Source of the DNA: an uncultured Selenomonadales bacterium
Lineage (GTDB): Bacteria > Bacillota_C > Negativicutes > Selenomonadales > Selenomonadaceae
Assembly: GCA_937916025.1 (NCBI GenBank)
Contig: CALGGX010000387.1
Span: forward strand, 1 to 8,558
Direction of reading: 5' to 3'
DNA: 8,558 bases
The translations under genes were made by a program, and so were the position numbers. The notes beneath the pieces are model-generated. The model saw only the letters and a list, made by a program, of their open reading frames with translations, did no database searches and was not told the origin of the DNA. Every line of letters begins with the position of its first letter. Positions within the stretch are counted from its first letter, which is position 1. This document shows positions 1-5,253 of the stretch, one piece after another.

Positions 1-46
1 CATCACAGCCCAAGTCATCGGTGTTGATGGCGGAATGGGCGCATAA
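1..46 (+). CDS. C-terminal tail of a short-chain dehydrogenase/reductase (partial)
   Basis: Only the last 14 codons and a TAA stop (44-46) lie in the window. They read ITAQVIGVDGGMGA, which closely matches the C-terminal signature of FabG-like and sugar-modifying short-chain dehydrogenases (ITGQ-x-x-x-VDGG). The enzyme would be an NAD(P)-dependent oxidoreductase, but its substrate cannot be judged from this tail. It converges on the truncated Gfo/Idh gene of the opposite strand, with recognisable homology on the two strands separated by about ten bases. The family assignment rests on one short but very characteristic motif. Confidence 0.65.
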   Translation, partial: ITAQVIGVDGGMGA

Positions 47-568
47 CCGCACGCAGCCGCGCCACGATGCCTGCTCGTAATAATCTCGATTACGATTCCA
101 TCTTACATGTATCGATCCGTGCGAGAGTTTTCCAAAGTGCCCTTCGACCATCGCGCGATGAGTTTTTTGCACGGCGGGATTAAATCGATTTTGATGACAG
201 ACGGCAATTTTGACATGCCGCGCCTTCGATCGCTTGATGATTTTATCGGCGTCGGCAATGCTCATTGCCATGGGCTTTTCGATGATTGAATGAACTCCGT
301 GTTCGATGCAGTCAAGCGCGATAAACGCATGAGAGCCGCTGCCGGTCGCGATGCTCACCAGTTCCGGCTGCTCCCTGTCGAGCATGGTTTTGTAGTCGGT
401 GTATCGGTTGATCGAATTGCCGTCCAAACCGTTGCGCTCGATAACTTCCGACATTTTGTCTTGATACAGATCGGCAACGGCGACGAGCTCCAAACCGTTA
501 TCCCGCGCGGCGGCGAGATGTTTGTCGGAAATTCGACTGCAACCGATCAATGCGTATTTCAATATCAA
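2..568 (-). CDS. Gfo/Idh/MocA-family oxidoreductase (UDP-sugar 3-dehydrogenase type), C-terminal half lost
   Basis: The start is a TTG at 568 whose TTGA overlaps the epimerase stop (a TTG at 562 is also possible), preceded by GGGGAGTGAG. The protein begins MILKYALIGCSRIS, a Rossmann dinucleotide-binding turn where the family usually has GCGRIS. Residues 97-99 are EKP, carrying the conserved active-site lysine (K98), and residues 155-171 (VRWNRNRDYYEQASWRG) match the UDP-GlcNAc 3-dehydrogenase subfamily. After WRG (position 56) the family continues with a Gly-rich segment and a His-x3-Asp catalytic stretch. Here the reading turns into unrelated residues antisense to a short-chain dehydrogenase tail. 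The frame stays open to the window edge, so its true end is unseen. A full protein would be about 320-350 residues; only about 171 are recognisable. It probably oxidised C3 of a UDP-HexNAc or its uronate, and is probably inactive now. Confidence 0.75.
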   Translation of the reverse strand, partial: MILKYALIGCSRISDKHLAAARDNGLELVAVADLYQDKMSEVIERNGLDGNSINRYTDYKTMLDREQPELVSIATGSGSHAFIALDCIEHGVHSIIEKPMAMSIADADKIIKRSKARHVKIAVCHQNRFNPAVQKTHRAMVEGHFGKLSHGSIHVRWNRNRDYYEQASWRGCVRLCAHSAINTDDLGCD

Positions 569-1641
569 CTCACTCCCCGTTCCAAACATTCGACGATCTT
601 CGTGCCTGCATGTCCGTCTCCGAACGGCTGATATGTCGGATCGATCTTCTGCTCGAGCGACAGTTTCTGCAGAATTTCGTCCGCAATCGGAGCCGACAGC
701 GTGTTTCGATTGTCGATCATCACTTCCGGCCACACAATGAAGTCGAGGATCGTCACGCACTTTTTCTTGGCAAAAAACGCTTCCGCCTGCAAACCGCCCG
801 AGTCCGTCACTAATTTTTCGGCGTGATTGAGCAAGCAGAGGCTCTCGAGATATCCGACCGGCTCGACAAACATGATGTTTTTGAATTGATGTTGCTCATT
901 AAGTCGCCGTGCACGCGGTTTGTTTCGCGGGTGCACCGGATAAATCGCAGGAAATTCGAGTTGCTCCATTGCGTTGAGAATGCCGAGCAGATTGTTGTCG
1001 TCATTGGTATTCTCCTCGCGATGGCAAGTCAGGTAATAGTATCGCGCGGGCAGAGTCGACTCGCCGCCGTCGAGCAACGTCAAGCGAATTTCGCTCGGCG
1101 TCAACCGATCTTTGTATTTCAGAAAAGTGTCGTACATGGTATTGCCGACGAAGTACGAGTTTGCCGCGAGATTTTCCGCAATCAGATTGTCCAAACCGAT
1201 TTGAGTGCTCGTCAATCGGAGCGAAGAAATATGATCGGTGCAAATGCGATTGATCTCTTCCGGATTGGTCATGACTCGCCCGCGAATTCCGGCTTCGACG
1301 TGACAGATCGGAATGTGCAATTTCGCCGCCGTAAGTGCCGCCGCCAATGTCGAATTCATATCGCCGTAAACGAGAACCCAATCCGGCTTCTGCTCGACAA
1401 ATACATCTTCCATTGCCGTCATCATGCGCGCCGTCATTTTTGCATGACTGCCGCCGGAAATGCCGAGATTTACGTCCGGCTTCGGCAATTGCAGTTCGTC
1501 GAAAAACTGTTGCGACATGTTGTGATCGAAATGCTGTCCGGTATGGACGAGAAACTCTTCGTTGTTTTTGCGAAGAATGTCGGAGACTGCCGCCGCTTTG
1601 ATGAATTGAGGGCGTCCTCCGACCACGGTTAAAACCTTCAT
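565..1641 (-). CDS. wecB: UDP-N-acetylglucosamine 2-epimerase, non-hydrolysing
   Basis: This 358-residue cytosolic enzyme has the usual length of the family and a GT-B-like fold. It inverts C2 of UDP-GlcNAc, or of a UDP-GlcNAc-derived uronate as WbpI does, to give the manno isomer. Visible landmarks are the N-terminal VVGGRPQFIKAA loop, HTGQHFD (33-39), GDMNST (93-98, Asp94), HVEAG (114-118, Glu116), NPEE (126-129), CHREEN (206-211, His207) and TDSGGLQ (279-285). These cover the Asp, Glu, Glu and His positions known to be catalytic in Escherichia coli WecB. The post-SGG stretch reads LDFIVWPEV where most homologues have an R-D-x-T-E-x-x-E element, so substrate preference may differ. The ATG at 1641 is preceded by AGGGAG, and the gap to the dehydrogenase stop is 21 bases. 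Its own stop overlaps the oxidoreductase start. This supports a single operon, and the neighbours favour a WbpI-like role. Confidence 0.9.
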   Translation of the reverse strand: MKVLTVVGGRPQFIKAAAVSDILRKNNEEFLVHTGQHFDHNMSQQFFDELQLPKPDVNLGISGGSHAKMTARMMTAMEDVFVEQKPDWVLVYGDMNSTLAAALTAAKLHIPICHVEAGIRGRVMTNPEEINRICTDHISSLRLTSTQIGLDNLIAENLAANSYFVGNTMYDTFLKYKDRLTPSEIRLTLLDGGESTLPARYYYLTCHREENTNDDNNLLGILNAMEQLEFPAIYPVHPRNKPRARRLNEQHQFKNIMFVEPVGYLESLCLLNHAEKLVTDSGGLQAEAFFAKKKCVTILDFIVWPEVMIDNRNTLSAPIADEILQKLSLEQKIDPTYQPFGDGHAGTKIVECLERGVS

Positions 1642-1662
1642 TGAATTGATTCTCCCTGTCTT

Positions 1663-2979
1663 TTACAATACTCTGATGTTGTCTCGATTGGAGACGTTTT
1701 TCATGACATTTTTCGTGTCGAAAATCAAACGCGCATGCCGTTGTACAAATTCATAATCGACATTGGTATGCGCCGTCAAAACCAATACCAAATCCGCGCG
1801 GCTTAAAATCGCTTCGTCCAACCGCTCGAGACTCCGATATTCATTGCCGTTGAAACGATAATTCGGCACCCACGGATCGAAATACGAAACGTCCGCGCCG
1901 CGCCCTCGAAGCAGTTCCATTACAACCACCGCCGGACTTTCGCGATAATCATTGATGTTCTGCTTGTATGCCGCGCCGAGTGCCAAAATCTTCGCGCCGT
2001 TCAGCGAACGCATGCTTTGGTTGAGCAGCTCATTGCAACGGTTTACGCAGTACTCGGGCATGCGATCGTTGATCACGCCCGCCGTTTCGATCATCGTCGT
2101 ATGAAAACCGTACTCGCGCGCCTTCCAAGCGAGATAGTACGGATCGAGCGGAATGCAATGTCCGCCGAGCCCCGGTCCGGGATAAAACGCCTGAAAACCG
2201 TACGGCTTGGTCTTCGCCGCCTCGATCACTTCCCAAATGTTGATGTGCATTCGATGGCAGAGAGTCGCGAGCTCGTTTACAAGCGCAATGTTGACGTTGC
2301 GATACGTGTTTTCGAGCAACTTCTCCATTTCCGCCACGGTCGGAGAAGAAACTTCAAATACGTCGCCCTGCAGGATGTTGCGATAAACTTCGGCAATGAT
2401 TTCTGTCGCGTCTTTGCCGACGCCGCCGACAACTTTCGGAGTGTTTTTCGTTTTGTAAAGCCGATTGCCGGGATCAACCCGCTCCGGCGAGAAACCGAGA
2501 TAAAAATCTTCGCCGCATTTCAGTCCGGAACCTTTTTCCAATGTCGGCAATAAAAATTCTTCCGTCGTTCCGGGATAAGTCGTCGATTCCAATACGACGA
2601 TCGTGTTTGCGGTAAGGTGTCGGGCAACGATCTCGCTGACATTCCTGACATAAGTCAAATCCGGCTGTTGATGCGTATCGAGCGGAGTCGGAACACAGAT
2701 CGCAATGAAATCCACATTTCGGAGCACAGAAAAATCGTCTGTGGCAGTGAGCATTCCGCTTTCGACCAAGTACTTCAGATCTTCGTCGACAACATCGCCT
2801 ATGTAATTGTGCCCGCGATTGACCATGTCGACTTTTTGTTTCTGAACATCGAAACCGATCGTCTTGAAACCGGCTTTTGCCTTTTCGACCGCCAAAGGCA
2901 ATCCGACGTAGCCCAAGCCGACCACTGCACAGACGATACCACGACACTTGATTTTCTCTTTAATCTCAGATTTATTCAA
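1663..2979 (-). CDS. wbpA: UDP-N-acetylglucosamine 6-dehydrogenase (WbpA type nucleotide-sugar dehydrogenase)
   Basis: This enzyme oxidises C6 of a UDP-HexNAc to the uronate with two NAD+. Motifs, numbered from the TTG at 2979 (438 residues), are the Rossmann GLGYVGLP (21-28), CVPTP (95-99), ESTTYPGTTEE (131-141), GFSPERVDPGN (162-172), Lys220 in EMEKLLENTYRN, the catalytic Cys275 in GGHCIPLDP, and DYRESP (344-349). The FSPE-R-x-DPGN form is typical of WbpA-like UDP-GlcNAc dehydrogenases, whereas WecC usually has a CPER-V-LPG form. The TTG at 2979 is preferred because GAGG lies 6 bases before it, the family normally begins about 20 residues before GLGYVG, and a consensus promoter would start RNA near 3007. 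That is downstream of the alternative starts at 3036 (ATG) and 3051 (TTG). Those would give 457 or 462 residues and lack a clear Shine-Dalgarno. The product should feed the downstream epimerase and oxidoreductase pathway. The family call is firm; the exact substrate is inferred. Confidence 0.88.
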   Translation of the reverse strand: MNKSEIKEKIKCRGIVCAVVGLGYVGLPLAVEKAKAGFKTIGFDVQKQKVDMVNRGHNYIGDVVDEDLKYLVESGMLTATDDFSVLRNVDFIAICVPTPLDTHQQPDLTYVRNVSEIVARHLTANTIVVLESTTYPGTTEEFLLPTLEKGSGLKCGEDFYLGFSPERVDPGNRLYKTKNTPKVVGGVGKDATEIIAEVYRNILQGDVFEVSSPTVAEMEKLLENTYRNVNIALVNELATLCHRMHINIWEVIEAAKTKPYGFQAFYPGPGLGGHCIPLDPYYLAWKAREYGFHTTMIETAGVINDRMPEYCVNRCNELLNQSMRSLNGAKILALGAAYKQNINDYRESPAVVVMELLRGRGADVSYFDPWVPNYRFNGNEYRSLERLDEAILSRADLVLVLTAHTNVDYEFVQRHARLIFDTKNVMKNVSNRDNIRVL

Positions 2980-3013
2980 ACTCTGCCTCGTCTCCCGATT
3001 TTTAATGTCGTTG

Positions 3014-3042
3014 ATTATATTTTTTTTGTCAATCATTGTCAA
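3014..3042 (-). promoter_or_regulatory. Consensus sigma-A promoter for the dehydrogenase-epimerase-oxidoreductase genes
   Basis: On the minus strand, TTGACA (3042-3037) is followed by exactly 17 bases and then TATAAT (3019-3014). Both hexamers and the spacing are the textbook optimum. The spacer ends in A8. Transcription should begin near 3007, about 28 bases before the TTG start at 2979, leaving room for the GAGG at 2989-2986. It lies in the gap after the methyltransferase stop and so gives the sugar-nucleotide genes their own transcription start. No intrinsic terminator is visible in the 60 bases before it (3043-3102). Confidence 0.75.
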
Positions 3043-3102
3043 CAAAATCAAATTCGGAGCGGGGCAGTTTGATGTGGACGTTGAGCGTTCTCTAAAAATC
3101 CG

Positions 3103-3826
3103 TCAGAAGTCTGCCGTCAAAATCAAATCGTCGCTGATTGCGCTGTTGCGAAGTTGCAACACTTGATTGTTGATCACGACATTTCTCTCGCCGACGTAAA
3201 ACAGTTCTCTGATGCTGAAACCTGCTCGATGCGCCACTTTGCAAATCGTGTACGGCGTGAACCAATATCGGTGATCCGTGTTGATGCACTCCTTGCCTTC
3301 GATGGCGAACTTTGCATTAAGAATCTTAAACGCATTCGGCACGGTGATAATGATTCGACTGATGTAATCCCGGTACTGCGTTCGCAAAGACTGCAGGAAA
3401 CTCACCGGATTATCCAAGTGCTCAACGATCTCGCCCGCCACCAGATAATCCCACTTCGGCACGCCGATTATCTTCGGATAAACCTTGTGGAATTCGCTGA
3501 TCATGTCCGCGAGGAAAATGTTGTTCCAACCGATCGCGTGACAGTACTCGACGCTCTCGCGATCAATATCGAAGCCGACACAGCGAGCGGAGTTTTCCGT
3601 CAAAAGTTTATGCAACCAAACATTTCTTTTGATCTTGCCGTCGATCAGATTTTTATGATCGCACGCGCCCAAGTGTATTACATTGACATTATCCCCCCCC
3701 CCTGTGTATGATCCTCAAAATGGCATTGATGCGGGATACATCAAAGAGCTCGTCGGCGAAGTTGAAAGTACCGCCGTTGTTGATTTCAGTGCCGTCCAAG
3801 TATGCCTTCGGAATGTTGAGTACCAT
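3103..3826 (-). CDS. Class I SAM-dependent methyltransferase, split by a frameshift at a poly-G tract (phase-variable, OFF)
   Basis: Read from the ATG at 3826, 41 codons of ordinary protein sequence (ending ILRIIH) lead into ten G. The frame then gives RGGG and a TAA, a 45-residue product. Just after the tract, the frame one base away reads DNVNVIHLGACDH and runs to a TGA at 3103. With nine G the halves join into about 240 residues. The joined protein has the SAM-binding strand and loop VIHLGACD (49-56), the acidic ribose-contact region VGFDID (84-89), and AGEIVEHLDNP (130-140), typical of methyltransferases in polysaccharide clusters. A TTG at 3672 could start the distal part but would remove the SAM-binding first strand. 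The ATG at 3826 has GGAGATG 8 bases upstream and lies 24 bases after the glycosyltransferase stop. The target is probably a sugar of the surface glycan, judged from neighbours only. A sequencing slip in the homopolymer is the main alternative to a real OFF state. Confidence 0.75.
3693..3702 (-). repeat. Poly-G tract (G10), slipped-strand contingency repeat
   Basis: Ten consecutive G on the coding strand lie inside the methyltransferase, directly before its SAM-binding motif. Tract lengths of 3n (9 or 12) put the two halves in frame; 10 does not. Intragenic poly-G or poly-C runs of this length are the known switch in phase-variable surface-glycan genes, for example in Campylobacter and Neisseria. 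This is by far the longest G/C homopolymer in the window. Confidence 0.8.
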
Positions 3827-3828
3827 GC

Positions 3829-3852
3829 CAATCACATCTCCATTCACATCTC
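3829..3852 (-). repeat. Tandem 12-bp repeat spanning the glycosyltransferase stop and methyltransferase leader
   Basis: On the minus strand, GAGATGTGAATG (3852-3841) is followed directly by GAGATGTGATTG (3840-3829), with one mismatch. The first copy contains the last two bases of the glycosyltransferase TGA. The second supplies the GGAGATG that serves as Shine-Dalgarno for the methyltransferase ATG at 3826. The tiny overlapping ATG-TGA reading frames inside it may be incidental. The 12-bp unit would not change the frame if its copy number changed. Confidence 0.6.
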
Positions 3853-5107
3853 AAAGTTTCCGCAGAATGTCCAAAAACCGTCGCGCGTTTTTCTCAATGT
3901 TAAATCTCTCATCCCAAATCTCGTAAGAGCGCATGCGCCGACGAAGCCTCTCTTCTCCGTTCAGGTTGTAAATTTCCGTGATGGCGCGCGCCACTTCTTC
4001 CGGTGTCGGATCGGACGGAAGTAAAATGCCGTTGCCGTCGATTTCCTCACTGATACCGCCGACGTCAGTGCCGATGATCGGCATTCCGAATGACAGTGCC
4101 TCTTGGAGTGAAACCGGCAGACCTTCCGTCGCCGACGTTGTGATGAAGCACGAACAGTCCATGAACGAGTAATATCGGATCACGTCTCCATTGTTTTGAT
4201 GCCCCATAAGCCAATACGTGATGTTGGTTTTGTTTGACAGCAGTTCCGACGCGAGAGTTTTCAGCTCCGGCATGTCACTGCCGTCGCCGAAATGTGTCCA
4301 ATGAATGTTGAAGTTGTCATTCAACAAACTCAGTGCCTTTGCGATTAAATCGACTCGCTTATGCGGAATGACATTCGCGCAACTGACCAACTGAAATTTG
4401 TTCATTGCAATTCTGCGTCGGCTCGACGAAATTTTCTTCACGCCGAGTGGAGTGTAATGCAATTTTGCAAGATCGATATTGCGAGTAAACGTCTGCCGAT
4501 AGTAATCGAGTCCCTGCTTGGCGATGAAAAAAATGCCGTCGAGTTTTTGATTCATGAAACTCCGAAACGGTTGACGCTTCAGCGGTTTTCTCTCGTTATA
4601 GAGATCATATCCATGCGTCCGCGTGATCAATTTCATGTTTGGAAATTCCTCGCGATGCAGACAAAATGCGAGCGGTCGGAAATTGTACCAATACGTGTAG
4701 ACCAAGCACGGCTCATTCAAATTGATCGCACCGGTGCTCATCACTTGCCGGAAAAATATTTCCGCATTCAGCAAATTGTTAAAGGCGTCTTGCAGCCTCT
4801 GCGGAACGAGTAAGGCTTCTTCTGAAATGATTTGCGCTTCCTCGCGCATGACCGGATGCAGTGAAAGTGCTCGGACGAAATTCTGATCGAACATCGGAGG
4901 AACCGGCGGGATGTGTATCAGCGTAATTCGCTCGTCGAGTTTGGTGACGAATTTCTTGTCAGCCGCAACTTCTCTCGGCGCAGGAGAAATGATCGTAACA
5001 TCGTATTCTTCCATCAAGTACGGAAGTTCCGGCAGAATAAACGGCTTCTCGCCCGCGCCGAACGGAAATCCGTCCGTAATCAAATACAGCCTTTTAAGTT
5101 TGCTCAT
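3851..5107 (-). CDS. Glycosyltransferase family 4 (GT-B) protein
   Basis: This 418-residue cytosolic or membrane-associated GT-B enzyme transfers a sugar from a nucleotide donor during polysaccharide assembly. The N-terminal acceptor domain opens with LYLITDGFPFGAGEKPF (7-23), whose Gly-rich loop is typical of the fold, and has HGYD at 165-168. The C-terminal donor domain has the SCANVIPHKR strand and loop (242-251) and the EX7E element TEGLPVSLQE (Glu328, Glu336), followed by GTDVGGISE. The ATG at 5107 is chosen because GGAG (5119-5116) lies 8 bases before it; the in-frame GTG at 5114-5116 overlaps that Shine-Dalgarno and is rejected. It is the first gene of the leftward cluster, with a promoter candidate about 40 bases upstream. 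Donor and acceptor cannot be read from the sequence. Confidence 0.9.
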   Translation of the reverse strand: MSKLKRLYLITDGFPFGAGEKPFILPELPYLMEEYDVTIISPAPREVAADKKFVTKLDERITLIHIPPVPPMFDQNFVRALSLHPVMREEAQIISEEALLVPQRLQDAFNNLLNAEIFFRQVMSTGAINLNEPCLVYTYWYNFRPLAFCLHREEFPNMKLITRTHGYDLYNERKPLKRQPFRSFMNQKLDGIFFIAKQGLDYYRQTFTRNIDLAKLHYTPLGVKKISSSRRRIAMNKFQLVSCANVIPHKRVDLIAKALSLLNDNFNIHWTHFGDGSDMPELKTLASELLSNKTNITYWLMGHQNNGDVIRYYSFMDCSCFITTSATEGLPVSLQEALSFGMPIIGTDVGGISEEIDGNGILLPSDPTPEEVARAITEIYNLNGEERLRRRMRSYEIWDERFNIEKNARRFLDILRKL

Positions 5108-5147
5108 GCTTCTCACTCCAAAAAAAATACAGCAACAAAGTTACCGC

Positions 5148-5174
5148 ATGATAGTTTTTTTTTTTCGTTGTCAA
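5148..5174 (-). promoter_or_regulatory. Promoter candidate for the glycosyltransferase operon, with A11 in the spacer
   Basis: On the minus strand, TTGACA (5174-5169) and TATCAT (5153-5148) are separated by 15 bases, of which 11 are a continuous A run (5165-5155). The -35 is perfect and the -10 matches 5 of 6. The spacing is two bases below the optimum, so a gain of one or two A would be expected to strengthen it. The start point would be near 5141, giving a leader of about 35 bases. Confidence 0.5.
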
Positions 5175-5182
5175 CATGAATG

Positions 5183-5219
5183 CGCGCGGCGGAGTTTTTT
5201 TATTGCAATTTGCCGCGCG
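5183..5219. other. Inverted repeat in the divergent intergenic region
   Basis: CGCGCGGC (5183-5190) is the exact reverse complement of GCCGCGCG (5212-5219), with a 21-base AT-rich centre. The arms flank the possible -35 of the rightward promoter, so this could be an operator or an RNA hairpin. It is not followed by a T run on either strand, so it is not an intrinsic terminator. Given how GC-rich the arms are, chance is possible. Confidence 0.35.
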
Positions 5220-5229
5220 AGATTATAAA
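5203..5229 (+). promoter_or_regulatory. Weak promoter candidate for the YjiH-family gene
   Basis: TTGCAA (5203-5208) and TATAAA (5224-5229) are separated by 15 bases. Each hexamer is a partial match, and the spacing is short. The start would fall near 5236, just before the GGAGG at 5241-5245 and the ATG at 5254. No better candidate is seen in this gap. Confidence 0.3.
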
Positions 5230-5253
5230 CTTACATCGAAGGAGGCTGTTTTA

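Noticed and set aside
823..1632. Long plus-strand open frame of 269 codons
   Set aside because: It is antisense to the 2-epimerase, which carries all family motifs. The plus-strand product is Arg- and His-rich with no recognisable domain, typical of a shadow frame.
3670..3672. TTG as the true start of a 189-residue methyltransferase
   Set aside because: It would remove the first strand (NVNVIHL) of the SAM-binding fold, has no clear Shine-Dalgarno, and ignores the coding-like sequence upstream of the poly-G tract.
5183..5219. Inverted repeat as an intrinsic terminator
   Set aside because: No T run follows the stem on either strand, and the loop is 21 bases. Kept only as a possible operator or leader hairpin.
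5176..5253. Upstream ATG extending the YjiH-family protein by 26 residues
   Set aside because: It has no ribosome site, whereas the ATG at 5254 has GGAGG at 8 bases. The extension contains the inverted repeat and the likely promoter.
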